DNA of 64,000 nucleotides from Ichthyophis bannanicus. Its lineage: Eukaryota; Chordata; Amphibia; Gymnophiona; Ichthyophiidae. The DNA lies in the NCBI GenBank assembly GCA_033557465.1, contig CM066043.1, positions 106,568,278 through 106,632,277 on the forward strand. The letters run 5' to 3'. Positions 10,680-21,461 of the stretch are shown piece after piece. A program made the position numbers and the translations under genes. Every line of letters starts with the position of its first letter. The stretch's first letter is position 1. Under the pieces are notes generated by a model. The model worked only from the letters and a program-made list of their open reading frames with translations, did not search any database and was not told where the DNA came from.

Positions 10680-12198
10680 ATCTGGCCTTCTTGTAGAAAG
10701 GCTTTTTGAAAGATTTCTTCTTGACAGGGGTAGAGGTAGACTTAGAAAGTCTATCTAAAGCAGCATTTTCTGCATCCATTTGAGTGGCTTTGATTTGCCA
10801 CTCCTTACCAAACAGATTCTCACCCGTACAGGGCAAATTTCCCAACCCATCCTGGACCCAGGGTTCAAGGTTAGAGGCCTGGAGCCAAGCAATTCTGCGA
10901 GCTGCTATGGCAATACCTGAGGCTCTGCTAGCACCTTCAAAGGAGTCAAAGGCTGCTCTGTTGGAGAACTTTGAAATATCTTGGGTATGCTTCAGCAGAA
11001 GAAGGAACTCCTCCTTTCTATCCTCTGGGATAAAGGGGAGAAAATGGCATATTTTTAATGCAATTTCCTTCAGAAACATGCCCATATAGAGGCTGTATGA
11101 GTTGATTCTGGCAATAAGCATACTTGCTTGGAAGATTTTTCTTCCAAAAGCATCCAGAGTCCTACAATCTCTTCCTGGGGGAGTAGAAGAGTGTCTTTTA
11201 GTACTCTTGATCCTTTTCATAGCTGACTGCACCACAATGGAGTGGTGCGGGAGCTGAGTTTTTTGAAACCCAGGAGAAGGGGGGACACGATACATGGTGT
11301 CCAGACGACGAGAATGTGGAGATAGGGTGAGAGGAGTCTCCCATAAGTCCATCATGTGATCTTGAAGAATTTCATGGATGGGCAGGGTGACTGCCTCTTT
11401 GGGAACCTTAGAGTATCCTAAAATGTCTAACTTTTTTGCTCTAGGTTCTTTTTCAGAGGATACAGAAATAGAAAGACCTTTAGCTACTTCAATGATGAAG
11501 TCTTGAAAGGATAAATCCTCTGGAGGAGACATTCTCCTCTTTGGAGAAGAGGGCTCCTCAGGTAGAGTACGAGATACTTCAGCAGAGTCATCTGATGAAT
11601 CAGGATCATCAGAAGACTCAAAGTATCGTCTGTTTGCTTCCAGGGATCGATAAGCGTATCGACCGGTATCGACATCGGGGGTACCCGGAACCGGATCGGT
11701 ATCGGGAAAAACCCCAGAACCGGGAACCGGAATCGGTATCCTGGTTGATGTGGAAGGCATGGGTACCGGTATCGGTTGTGGTACCGGAACCAGAGTCGGT
11801 ACCGCAGGGTGCGGTACCGAGGGCGTCGCAGCCTTAATAAAAGCCAAAATGGCCTGCTGCATGGATTGAACTGTATGATCCATGGACACCACGACTGTCT
11901 GGATGTCGGTACCGGATGATTGAACCGGTACCCCAGAACAGTCTAACAGGTGATCGGTCGAGGCCGTGCCATCGATGTCAACCTGTAACCCCATAGGAGG
12001 AGCTTTGGAAGCCGGAGCTTCCCGCCGGGGTTGTTTGGCTGGGGCAGGGTCCTCAGGGTCAAGCCCAGGGGTATCTCGATACTTAGAGGGAGATTTGCCC
12101 TTTGAGGACCTGCCAGAGGAATGTTTGGTTACCTGAGATCCATCAGGAGAGGAAGACCTGGAAGATGTCGATGCTGGAGTATCTGTAGAAAACAGCAT
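10549..12198 (-). CDS. DIRS-1 gag-like ORF1 (549 aa, open)
   Basis: An open 549-codon frame begins at an ATG at 12198. The first third is low-complexity (Ser/Pro/Thr). Residues about 89-173 are written with many GGTACC and GGTATCG repeats. The conserved core has EDLSFQDFIIEVAKGLSI, RRLDTMYRVPPSPGFQKTQL, TLDAFGRKIFQASMLIA and a basic C-terminus (KKKSFKKPFYKKARF). These match gag of DIRS-2 and DIRS-0. The CxxC zinc motif at the N-terminus of the other copies is absent, so the 5' end may be missing or replaced by the A/T-rich stretch at 12240-12290. It may bind RNA and form the particle; that role is inferred from position. Confidence 0.8.
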   Translation of the reverse strand: MLFSTDTPASTSSRSSSPDGSQVTKHSSGRSSKGKSPSKYRDTPGLDPEDPAPAKQPRREAPASKAPPMGLQVDIDGTASTDHLLDCSGVPVQSSGTDIQTVVVSMDHTVQSMQQAILAFIKAATPSVPHPAVPTLVPVPQPIPVPMPSTSTRIPIPVPGSGVFPDTDPVPGTPDVDTGRYAYRSLEANRRYFESSDDPDSSDDSAEVSRTLPEEPSSPKRRMSPPEDLSFQDFIIEVAKGLSISVSSEKEPRAKKLDILGYSKVPKEAVTLPIHEILQDHMMDLWETPLTLSPHSRRLDTMYRVPPSPGFQKTQLPHHSIVVQSAMKRIKSTKRHSSTPPGRDCRTLDAFGRKIFQASMLIARINSYSLYMGMFLKEIALKICHFLPFIPEDRKEEFLLLLKHTQDISKFSNRAAFDSFEGASRASGIAIAARRIAWLQASNLEPWVQDGLGNLPCTGENLFGKEWQIKATQMDAENAALDRLSKSTSTPVKKKSFKKPFYKKARFATNTGQQSSAALFAPKRQQPKQARAKPAGAATAQQSQPPQGF

Positions 12199-12402
12199 GT
12201 GAAACTTGGCTGCCCGGTTCTGTAACTAACACACCAAGTGAGGAAAAAAAAAGATTTTTTTTTTTTTTTAAATAAAGGAAAAAAGACCGGCGGTACCGGT
12301 CTGGAATCGGGGAAGGCAGACACGCGGCCAAAGAAATAAATTAAAATAACAACTTCTTCAGCGGTGACAGGAACACGACCTGCTGGCTCCGCGGAAAAAG
12401 AA

Positions 12403-12564
12403 GAACTGAGGAGAGTTGGTCAGGAAGGCGGGAAAGCAGCGCGCATGCGCAGTGGGAGGCCCCAAAAGCTTTCCTTCTGGGAAGCTGGGGAGCTTTCCCG
12501 CTCGGGCTCCGTCAGTACCGATGTACCCATATGTGAGGACTTATTCCTGCTTGTTCCTGGAGAT
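12403..12564. repeat. DIRS-1 right inverted terminal repeat
   Basis: The reverse complement matches 7080-7240 in order: CCTCACATATGGGTAC, a TCGGTACCGAC-like palindrome (GTCAGTACCGAT here, decayed), GCCCGAGCGGGAAAGCTCCC, and CTCCTCAGTTC at the inner end. Confidence 0.88.
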
Positions 12565-14916
12565 TCTCCAATTCACCAACTTCTGTTTCCCAAATTAATT
12601 GTGTACCTTTGCATCTTCTCGTTTCCCCTTCTCGTATTAAAGTCACAAACCTAGATATTAGTTGACATCCCATTTTCATTTCTTGCATCTTCTGAAACAG
12701 CAGCCAACAAGGGCACATTGAAATCGGCGAGACCCCGGCCTTACTTAGACAATGCCGTAGCTGACACCATTGGTACATACATTTATCCGGTAGACTATAT
12801 TCCTGTTGCAGCATCTGAAAGGATTTAAAAGTATTATTGCAAATCAGTTGGCCCAAATTGTATATGTCATGACTCATCCATGTGCTCCATACAAAACTGT
12901 GACCATCGATTCTGAGTTTCGGGTTTAGCCAAATGGGTGCGTCCTGTGTGTATTTCTGAGCACCTTCTACATATGGTATTATCATTTGATAAGCTTGCTG
13001 AGTGGCCCTGATGATTCCATTATACGGATTCTGCGGGGTACAACCCACCCCAATACGCCATCTTACTGGTATTGGTTTATTTATGGCCAGTTCTATCCGT
13101 AGCCACTGCAGGCTATCCTCTAATGCCTCCTCTTCAGTCCAGTGGATTCCTTGTTTCAGTAATGCGGCTACATGAAACCAATAGAAATCTGGGAAGTGCA
13201 CACCCCCTCTTTTTTTGGGTAACTTGAGTTTCCATGCTGCTATTCTTGGTGTTTTATTACGCCATAGAAAAGATAATATTGACTTGCCTAATTTCTTATA
13301 AAAGCTTTGGACAAATAGAGTCGGTATCATGCTTAAGATATAGTTTATCTTGGGGACAATAACCATTTTTATGGTTTCTAATCTTCCCCACCAGCTTAAA
13401 TTTAACAGAGACCATTTAGTCACATAGTCCCTGACTATTTTTTCACACAGTGCCATATTTTGAGTTACAGTCTCTTGCATGGTAATCCCATATATGATAC
13501 CTAAATATTTGAAGGAGGACTGTTCCACCCGAAATGGGTAATGACTCATTATTGACAACGGAACATGAGAGTTAAGAGGTATTATTGTAGTCTTTGTTAA
13601 ATTCACTTTGTATTTCTGATATTTCTGAGTATTCAGCTATAACTTTTAGCACCGCTGCCAACGAACTGGGTTTCAAAAACAGAAACAGGTCGTTGGCATA
13701 GGCTGATAGCTTGCATTGGCAGCCATTAATATCTATGTCTATGATATCGTTATGTTGTTGAATTTTTAATGCTAATGGCTCCAGTGCTAAATTGAAAAGC
13801 AATGGTGACAAGGGACATCCTTGTCTCATTCCTCTGAATAAACAAAAGGCCGTTGACAATGCTGCGTTTGCTGCCACCTGTGCTGAAGGTTTGGTATACA
13901 GCATAATAATTCTCTTCACAAATTTATCTTTCATTCCAAACCATCTCAATGTTCTAAATAAAGACGACCATTCTAACCTATCAAATGCCTTTTTGGCATC
14001 TATTGCTAATCTGACCACTGGGTCAGCTGTTTGCTGTGCCTGTGTCAGAACATGAGCTAATAGTCGACCATTATCCGTAGTAGACCTACCCGGCATGAAC
14101 CCACACTGATCTGGATGGATCAAGAATTTTCCCTAGCCTATTGGCTAGCACTTTAGCATATATTTTGCAATCTACGTTTAGTAGTGGTATAGGCCGATAA
14201 TTCTCCACTTTCTGGGGATCTCTCCCTCGCTTAGGGTGTATAACAATGATAGCTTCTGCCAGTGCCCCATTGTCAGGATGTTCGTCATACAGCCGACTGT
14301 AATACGTCTGCAATTCAGGCACCAACTGCTCTGCAAATGTAGCATAGAATTCTAATGGGAGTCCATCTGGTCCGCTCGCTTTGCCCTTAGCCAGTTGTCT
14401 TATAGCCTGTTGTATCTCCTTGTTAGTAATGTCTTCTTCCAATGATGATGCTTGTCTTTCAGAGTTTTGGTCCGACGACGGTGGAGACTAATTTTTCAAA
14501 AGCTCCTTCATCCCATTCAACCTCTGATTGATATAATTTTGCATAAAATTCTCTGCACTGCTCTAATATTTCTTCATCCTTTGTAACTAACTCGCCTTTT
14601 GAATTCTGTATACCTGCAATACGTGATACCGCCTCCTTAGCTTTCAATGTGCGGGAGAGAAGCGTGCTCGCACGATTGCCCTCATGATAGTACACACTTT
14701 GTTGTGATTTAATTTGCTGTTGTGCTTCACAATTTAGTATTGAATTATATTGATAATGTAATTTTTGCAGCCTTATCAAAATCATCTGGTCCATTTGCTT
14801 AGTTAAAAGCCTTTCTCCAGCGCGTATTTGTAGATTTATTTCATGCAATTCTTTCTTCTTGGCTTTCTTCTGTTGTATGGCAAATGTTGTTATATGCGCT
14901 CGAATAGCAGCTTTAA
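12565..14916 (-). pseudogene. L1 ORF2 linker, reverse transcriptase and C-terminal region
   Basis: From 14916 downward: a basic coiled linker (FAIQQKKAKKKELHEI), the GPDGLPLEFY motif at about 14370, YRPIPLLNVDCKIYAKVLANR, QCGFMPGRSTTDN, AIDAKKAFDRLEW, RGMRQGCPLSPLLFNLALEP and YANDLFLFL, where Asn replaces the first Asp of the catalytic YADD. Then FKYLGIIYG and an LPKKRGGVHFPDFYWFHVAALL stretch typical of L1. Frame changes occur near 14450, 14090 and 13600. The sequence continues at 7050 past DIRS-1. Confidence 0.9.
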
Positions 14917-14958
14917 CCCTGAAATTACAGAGATTTTTTGCACACACTGAATATCGTT

Positions 14959-14976
14959 GGGGTCATAAATGACCCC
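14959..14976. promoter_or_regulatory. piggyBac left subterminal palindrome
   Basis: GGGGTCATAAATGACCCC is an 18-nt palindrome-like site 43 bases inside the left end. Two related sites are near the right end. Symmetric subterminal motifs like this are candidates for transposase binding; this is inference. Confidence 0.6.
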
Positions 14977-15160
14977 ACAATGAATTTTAATTGTTAACCA
15001 TGAAAATTTTAAACTAAACAGACAAAATATTATTCTGAATTAATTATTTATTATATGAAGGTTAAATGTTTTGAAATTTAATGCTTTATCATAAAATTAC
15101 ATGAAGAGTTGCCATGAAAGCAGTTTTTACATGCACTTGATGAACACAGTAAAGTACTAG

Positions 15161-17009
15161 TCATTTGCATGAGACACAGACAATTTCTGAATGTTCTTTG
15201 CAAACATTGCGCTTGCAGGAGGTGCAAACTATGTTGCTTTTCCTGTCTTCTTCTGTGGAACAGCAGTGACACCTTGCCCTTTTCTTTGAGATCCCGACAT
15301 TGCAAACAGCATCAGTGGCTTCTTCAATGCTGGAAGAAGTCTTGCTGCAATTACTCTGAAGCAGCTGCTTTCCTAATTCCAAGAGGAATAGACGACGTCT
15401 GTGCTTTGACTTGGACTGCCATTCTGGATTTAGTGACATCCAAACAATGAAGGCGTTCAAAGCACTGATGTCCAACATGTTGTAGAAGATTGTCACTGGC
15501 CAGTGTCTTGTCATTCGTTTTGTGGTATATGTGCGCAACATTTGATCTGCCATATCTACTCCACCTTTACTAGAATTATAGTCCAAGATCATGTGTGGTT
15601 TTTTTTGTCTGGACGTGTGTTATCTACTTCTTGATCATGCAAACTGCTCAGAACAACCACTTTTCCTTTCTTCAGGCAATAGGAAACCAGAGTGGCGTCA
15701 TCACGAAAGGCAAACAGTGAAGTGAATACCTCTCGGCCCTTTGCTGTTACAAATTCTGGAGGTAATTCTTTTCTGTTCTTTCGAATTGTCCCCAAAAGTG
15801 TCATTTGTTTTTCTAGCAAGTTCCATGACAGGGATAAACTGCAGAAGAAATTGTCAACAGTAACATTTCTGCCAGATCGCGTCAATCCTTCAGTGAGTTG
15901 CAGCACAACCCTTTCACCCTGATTCTGTTCCCTGTTTTGTCCGAGTTCCCTTCCTGTATATACTTGAAGGTGCAGAACATATGACGTTGCACTGTCAAAC
16001 AACATCCATAGCTTTATGCCATATTTCCCAGGTTTTCTGGGAATATACTGTCTGAACGGAACGCGGCCACGAAATGTAAGCAGTTGCTCATCCACGGTAA
16101 CATTTTCACCAGGAACAAAGGCGTCACTTAGAGTTGCTTCCCAGGTATCACAAACGTGTCTGATTGGAGCAAGCTTATCCACGCCTCGTTGTTCACATCT
16201 GTGGGTTGCATCATCAAATCTGAGAGCACAAGAAATTTGCTGAAAACGGTTACGGGCCATATTTTTGCCGAAAACAGAGCGACCATCTTCAAGGTTCCAC
16301 ATCTGAACTATGGATTCATTTCGTGACTTGTACATGCCTGAGAGGATCAGAAGTTCAAGAAAATGTTGAAATTCTCTGTCTGTCAAATCTTTCCAGGTGT
16401 CGTCATAAATGTGTCTTCCTTGTTTGCTCGTCCACATCATGATTTCATTCAATAAGTTCTTCCTCATGAACAAGTGGAATGCTGCGAGAGGGCCATCAAC
16501 ATTTCGTACAGCATACCTTGTAGGACCTTGTTGTACGGGCATGACATTAGCTCTGTCGTATCTTCCAGCAGCTTGCTTTATAGGTTTCCTGTTCCAAGAT
16601 GTGGCATCCTTAGATACATAGGCTTCAATGGCAACATTTGTGCTTATAGTTGATGACCACTTAGTTCCTCTACAACCACAACTAAGATTCCTCACAGATG
16701 ATACTGACACCGAGGACTCCTGCCTTCTTCCCCGTCCAGCACAGCCTCGACCTTTGCCTCGACCTGTAACTTGATTCTTTGCTGCAGGCGATGCTACGGC
16801 TCAACATCAGTCTCACATTCACTTGGCGACCAACTGCTGTCGCCATCTGAATCATGACTGTCATCATCAGATTTATCGCCCGAACTTGGCTGATATGCTT
16901 CTTCGCTTGCTGAATATGCTGCATCATCAGATGACTCAGAGCTGTCACTGTCAGCATCTCGTTGCAATATTTCTCTTACTTGGGCAGCTGAATACTTTCA
17001 TTTTGACAT
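15161..17009 (-). pseudogene. piggyBac transposase (broken)
   Basis: The frame starts at an ATG at 17009 (MSK, then an in-frame TGA at 16998-17000). An acidic Ser/Asp-rich N-terminus follows (SDSSESSDDAAYSASEEA), then an Arg/Gly stretch (GRGKGRG...GRGRRQ). The DDE-like core has the first Asp in ENVTVDEQLLTFRGR, the second in NVTVDNFF and the third in NSSKGGVDMADQ. A Cys-rich C-terminus (CHCC...CTSCKRNVC...CVSC) matches the piggyBac zinc-binding tail. The frame is broken near 16800 and again at an A8 run (15597-15606), where a multiple of three would restore the frame. All three catalytic Asp survive, so loss looks recent on the scale of this window. Confidence 0.92.
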
Positions 17010-17010
17010 C

Positions 17011-18448
17011 TGTGGTGAGGAAACCACTATTGAGGCTATGGATACACAGGAAAAGGAGCCCTGTACCTTTAAAAATGAAAGCATCCAGGATTTCCCCGGT
17101 AACCAGGAGTCTCTGACTCACAACACAGTCACCCTTAAGCCCCGCCCACAGCAGCACGTCAGGGTTAGAGAGAAGCCTGACTCTTCTCACGTGTGCTGGG
17201 AGCAAGGCGTGGCACAGAAAGGAAAGCAGTTTAAAACGCTGGCTTTTAGAAAGTCAGGGAGAGCAACTGAGGGAGGAGAAAAAGCTGGAGCTGATGCTGA
17301 CCATTGGGGAGAAGGCAGCTGGAGAGAAAGAGATGGTGCCAATTCTAGTTGCAGCTCCGGGAAGAGTTACAGCCAGGGCAGAAGCCAGCCAGTAACCTTA
17401 AGAGATACAAGGGCTGCTGAGCTCAAGCTTCCAGGTGAACAGGGGGAACTGATTGGAAAGACTCCAAGGCAGTCCCAGCTGAAAGAAAGGCTGTTTCAAC
17501 CCAGGAAAGTCTCTGTAGACGGAAGGCACAGTGACTTATACCAGGAGAAAGGAGAATTGCTGAATACTCCTGACTTAAGGCAAGTGTGTCCTCCCCAGTT
17601 CCTGCCTATAAAAAGTTTAAGAGAATTAGCTCCAGAGATAAAGCTAATTCTAGCTATCAGTTAAACCCTAAGGGAAAGAGGGATATTTTAACTGACTATC
17701 AATATGCTCAGCTTGCAGAGGAGTTAGGACAGAAGAAGGTTCTACTCAAAAAGCTCAATGATATGATTCAGAGAGAAAACAGTCAGCTCTCCAGACAGGT
17801 ACCCTATGAGAAGTGTGAAGGGGATAGCATCGAGGAGATGGAAATTGGAGACTGTTTTGAGGATAACCCGTGTGAAATGCAATGTGCTTATTGCAAAGCA
17901 GCTGACTCAGAAGAATGCTAAACTTTAAAAGCTGTCTGAAGTATGAATGTCATGAAAGAAACCTAACCTGTGTGAAAGGCACGGCAGGGGGAAACAGCTG
18001 AATGCTATTGTCTCAACTAATATCGTGTGAAGCTAAAAGCTGAAGGAAACAGTCAGTGGACAATTTTTAAAAGCTGTTTTTGCTTTAAGAAATGTTGTTT
18101 TTGTAAGAAAGAAGTTTTACGAAGCTTAAGTTTGAAGAAGCTGCATTTGTTAAACCCAGGCAGCATTGTGCTTACCTTATTGAAAGTTAAAAGCTTTTGC
18201 GTTGGAGCAAGTATCCTATTTTTGTTTCCCATTCGAATCCTGTATATATATATTGGGACCCCTGAAGATATAAATAAATTTCTCTGTTTTCGCCTGACCA
18301 CTTGACTACAATTCCTTTGCCTAAATAAGTAAAATACTACAACTCCCAGCAGCCCTCCTGGCGGCCATTTTGAGGGAAAATCTTATTCAAGGTAAAAAGG
18401 CGACTCACCCTGGTACCGGGCTATATACCCAACCAGGTGGGGGCGACA
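17011..18448 (+). mobile_element. Solo LTR, copy 1 (long LTR family)
   Basis: TGTGGTGAGG at the left and GGGGGCGACA at the right give TG...CA ends, with CATC repeated at 17007-17010 and 18449-18452. A polyadenylation-like ATAAATAAATTT lies at about 18270, 180 bases from the right end. Copy 2 at 33967-35259 shares the start TGTGGT, the GAAGCTTTTTGTTGGAG-like block and an AATAAATTT...CTGT...CACTTG block before the end. No internal retroviral genes sit between two LTRs, so this is a solo LTR. Gypsy and ERV are both possible. Confidence 0.78.
17038..17921 (+). pseudogene. ORF inside LTR copy 1 (unrecognised)
   Basis: A 208-codon frame opens at 17038 and overlaps a second frame (17586-17921, 111 codons); one frameshift would fuse them. 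The product is hydrophilic: basic and Ser/Gly-rich at first, a coiled stretch (YAQLAEELGQKKVLLKKLND), then an acidic tail with CxxC in EMQCAYCKAAD just before the stop. LTR copy 2 has an ORF in the same place that also ends with an acidic stretch and CxxC (PMECSLC). I recognise no family. It could be a leader or gag-like piece that starts in the LTR, or chance. Confidence 0.4.
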
Positions 18449-18730
18449 CATCATAAACAATAACCTAAAATAAATAAACAAAGATAAAGTTGAATAAAAC
18501 GCAAAGCAGTTTTACTATAGGTGCACAATAATCGTGATGAACGAGCTGAAAGCCTTTAGATTTCATCGTAAATAATGAGAGAGCGTATGATATCAATTAC
18601 AGAAAATGTGTAATTTTCATAAGAGTACAAAAAGTAAATGATACATAATTAAATGATAAATACCTTTGTCAGATCAAAAAATTCACAAAACTGCAAATTG
18701 TATCATGATCCAAACCAGACATAAGCAACT

Positions 18731-18927
18731 GGGGTCAAAAATGACCCCACTGATACTCTCTGCTGCAATTCATCACTAGCGTTACCTAGCGGATGAAAAT
18801 TATTCCTCTCATGGCGCAATATAAAGAGAATATTGACATGTGAAAAGTCATAAAAAGATTGCATTCTTGATCAACTAGTTTCCGAGATACGCGTTGTGAA
18901 ACTTGCAATGGGGTCACTTTTGACCCC
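18731..18927. promoter_or_regulatory. piggyBac right subterminal palindromes (two)
   Basis: GGGGTCAAAAATGACCCC (18731-18748) and GGGGTCACTTTTGACCCC (18910-18927) match the left-end site in the outer seven and six bases. They lie 196 and 17 bases from the right end. Confidence 0.6.
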
Positions 18928-18947
18928 ATCGGTACTCCCAGGGTTAA

Positions 18948-19800
18948 AGGCTTCCCACCAAGCCCAAGTTGATGTTTCTGATTCTATATTGTGTTCAAAA
19001 TAAGTTGAGATTTCTTTTTGTATGCGACTAAGAAAGGTCTTATCAGTCAACCATATTTTGTCAAATTGCCATCTCGTCTGGGTCTGTCGTGTCGACTTCA
19101 TGTCCAGAGTGAGCATCACTGCTGCATGATCCGAAACTGTTTTTGTGTACATTTCTGCAGCTAACACTTGTGGTACCAGCATCTTTGATATTAAGAAGTA
19201 ATCAATTCTTGTCTGAGAGTTATGGGGGAGAAAGCAGAATGAGTATTCTCTAGCTCTCGAATGTAAAAGTCTCCATGGATCTATCAACCCCATTGATTCT
19301 ATCATATTCTGTAATACTCTACTCGATCTAGGCTTAGATTGTTATTTATATGGAGTCCAATCAACTAGGGGATCTTGTATAATATTAAAGTCTCCTCCAA
19401 GGTTTATGTGTGTTGATGCCACCTCCACTAATTCCATTGTCAACTGTTCAAAGAAATTTGGTTCTTCCTGATTAGAGCCATACACCGCCATATGACTTTG
19501 GCCCATCTCCCGCTAGGGTCTATCCTAGTTTCTTTAATTATCGGTGCCAGCACTTTCCGCACTAATATAATCACACCACCTTTTTTTTTTTTTTGCTGGC
19601 GCAGCTAGTATATTTTGATACACTCCTGATCAAACTTTGTATGATTCGGACAATGAGAGGTGGATTTCCTGTATGTAAATTATATCAGCATTCTGCTGTT
19701 GGCAATATGTCAAGATTTTTTTTCACTTAATTGGATTTGTGATACCCTTTACATTTAGAGTCAATACATTTAACTTATTGCTAACCATATTGACAGTCAT
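18948..19800 (-). pseudogene. L1 ORF2 N-terminal endonuclease region
   Basis: Begins at an ATG at 19800 with KLNVLTLNVKGI, the usual opening of L1 apurinic endonuclease, then ADIIYIQEIHLSL (QETH-like catalytic motif, Glu retained). After frame breaks it continues as SQTRIDYFLISK and VSDHAAVMLTL, the SDH-type catalytic end. It is cut at the TTAA where the piggyBac inserted and goes on at 14912. Confidence 0.85.
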
Positions 19801-20239
19801 TATACCTTTTAATAGTAATATTTGTTACCTGGAGCATCATATTTCTTTGTTCTCTACATTTCCCATTCAATTTATATAGCCAGATCTTCATAACCATATT
19901 AACTACTAACTCTTGTGTAGTGGAGTCCATACCACAAACTATGCGAGCAGGATCCCCAAGACCCCCTCCCCCCCAACTACTACTTAAACAAGTCACTTAC
20001 TCACCTCTCCCCCCTCTTAACCGATACTGTTAGCAACATTATTTATACATTAATCTATATTCTTAGCTCTTGGTTATATTACATTTTGCAGTCATCATAT
20101 ATATGCACTATACATCTCCTGTACAACCCATATACCTTGTATCAAATTTTAAGTCCAAATTTAGGATTCGTTGTCCCATCTCTCCTAGCCGTACTACCTC
20201 TAGCTCCCTGCTATCCAGTTGCTTTGCCATCATTTCAAC

Positions 20240-21330
20240 TCAGCTTCCTGTTTCCATATGAGCATAGTCTTGCAGAAAAGTACGAAGTGTTGAGGGGTTG
20301 TCAAAGGTGCGTGTAGTATTGTCTATTGTTACTCGCATTTTAGCCGGGTAGAAGAGGCCGTATCTTGCCTGCAGCTTCTGCATCAGCGGTCTGCATGCTA
20401 ATAGTTCTTTTCTTCGCTCAACCGTTGTTTTACTAAGGTCCGGGTAGAAGGCAATTCTATGGCAGTGAAGTAGCATCAAAGTTTTCTGCTTGGCCGTTTG
20501 AAGAATTTGCAACGCTTGTGGGTATCGCAGCAGTTTAATTACAAATGGTCTCGGATGTCTGGCATGATTGGTTGTGTGCGAGGGAACTCTATGTGCACGT
20601 TCCAGTTCTAGAGGCTTAAGGAATGTAGTTTGCAATAATTCTGGTATCAATTTTTCTAAGTACGCAATCGGATCTGCCCCTTTTTATTTATTTATTTATT
20701 TACAATTTCTTATATACTGCACTATTCGGCATCAGCGCGGTTTACATGGAACAGAAAAATCAGACAGGATACATATGCCTGAGTTTACAATTAACAGGAC
20801 CGCAAAACTTGGATAACCGAGGGTAAGTTTACAATTAAACAGGAAAGCAAAACTTGGATAACCAAGGGTAAATTATTTACACACTAGAGTCACAGAATAA
20901 ATGTAACATGTGATTTACCTTCCATTCCTTCCGGGATACCTGTAATTCGTACATTATTTCTTCTTGCCCGATTGCTTTGGTCCTCCATTTGAGCTTCTAA
21001 TGCTGCTAGATGCTTGGCAAGTGGGTCCTCCTGATTCAGCATATTCTCATGCTTTTGTATTTGTGCCTCTACTTTGTTCAAGCGCCCGTTCATATCCTCC
21101 AGCTTTCCTTTTACCTCCTGTAAATCTTCTTGCATTTGACTTAGTGTCGCTGCATTGGTAGTTATTAACTCCTTTACCTGCCTCAGTTCACCAAGAATTT
21201 CACAAAGGCCATCCGCCGATTCTTTAGCCAATGCCATTTTCTGTGGAGACAGTGCTTCTTGTTTTGCACGTTTTGCCGCCAAACCTGTAGCTTGTTGAAA
21301 CTCAAGTTTAGTTGGCTTTAAAGATGACAT
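20240..21330 (-). pseudogene. L1 ORF1 (interrupted)
   Basis: The ATG at 21330 opens a frame with a coiled coil (about residues 40-130; repeated LEDMNGRLNKVEAQIQKHEN type heptads) and then RARRNNVRITGIPEG, the RNA-binding-domain signature of L1 ORF1. A short 3'-tail repeat at 20682-20880 interrupts it. The C-terminal half resumes with LIPELLQ, LELERAHRVPSH and AFYPDLSKTT, ending near 20240. ORF1p trimers coat L1 RNA. Inactive. Confidence 0.88.
20682..20880 (-). mobile_element. SINE/L2-type 3' tail insertion in L1 ORF1
   Basis: On the - strand it ends in AAACCGCGCTGATGCCGAAT, GTGCAGTATATAAGAAAT and (AAAT)n, the tail shared with the SINEs. The 5' part holds two near-identical copies of about 43 bp (GTTTACAATTAACAGGACC... 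and its neighbour, 20782-20870). No tRNA head is seen. It splits ORF1 between EGMEGK and the LIPELLQ part. Confidence 0.7.
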
Positions 21331-21461
21331 CTTCCTCTTACCCTAAATCTCATGCAAGTTTGATGACTTTATCTGAAAAGGGAGAGAGGGCTAGGACTCT
21401 GCGCTCATGGCAGGAGTGATTCCCTTAGGCAGCCATTTCGCAGCGCGGCAAGCTCCGCCCC

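Larger units (their letters stand above)
7051..12564 (-). mobile_element. DIRS retrotransposon (DIRS-1) in L1 ORF2
   Basis: Coding strand is minus: right terminal repeat (12564-12403), gag-like ORF, RT, RNase H, methyltransferase-like region, tyrosine recombinase, then an internal complementary region and the left terminal repeat (about 7080-7240). The two terminal repeats are inverted and similar over about 160 bp. No target duplication is needed and none is seen, as expected for recombinase-mediated insertion. The gag frame is open; RT-RNase H and recombinase have frameshifts. Confidence 0.92.
14917..18943 (-). mobile_element. piggyBac transposon inserted at TTAA in L1 ORF2
   Basis: TTAA flanks the element at 14913-14916 and 18944-18947. 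Ends are CCCTGAAATTAC on the left and, inward from the right, CCCTGGGAGTAC. It carries one transposase gene on the - strand plus a later solo LTR at 17011-18448. Without the LTR and its TSD it is about 2.6 kb, usual for piggyBac. Palindromes GGGGTCA-N4-TGACCCC-type lie near both ends. Confidence 0.93.
6275..21461 (-). mobile_element. L1-type LINE, 5' end preserved, split by DIRS-1 and piggyBac
   Basis: The insert sits between 17-bp target duplications. Order on the - strand: a short GC-rich 5' UTR starting at 21461, ORF1 (21330-20240), ORF2 from 19800 (endonuclease, RT, C-terminal region) to about 6475, then a 3' UTR with a short T tract/A-rich end at the DIRS-0 junction. DIRS-1, the piggyBac and a roughly 200-bp short repeat add most of the length. 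Removing them leaves about 5.4 kb, normal for a full L1. ORF2 has stops and shifts, so it is dead. Confidence 0.88.

Noticed and set aside
15161..17009. Domesticated piggyBac (host PGBD-type gene)
   Set aside because: TTAA and both ends are still present and the frame is broken by a TGA, a shift near 16800 and one at the A8 run. It is a dead transposon, not a host gene.
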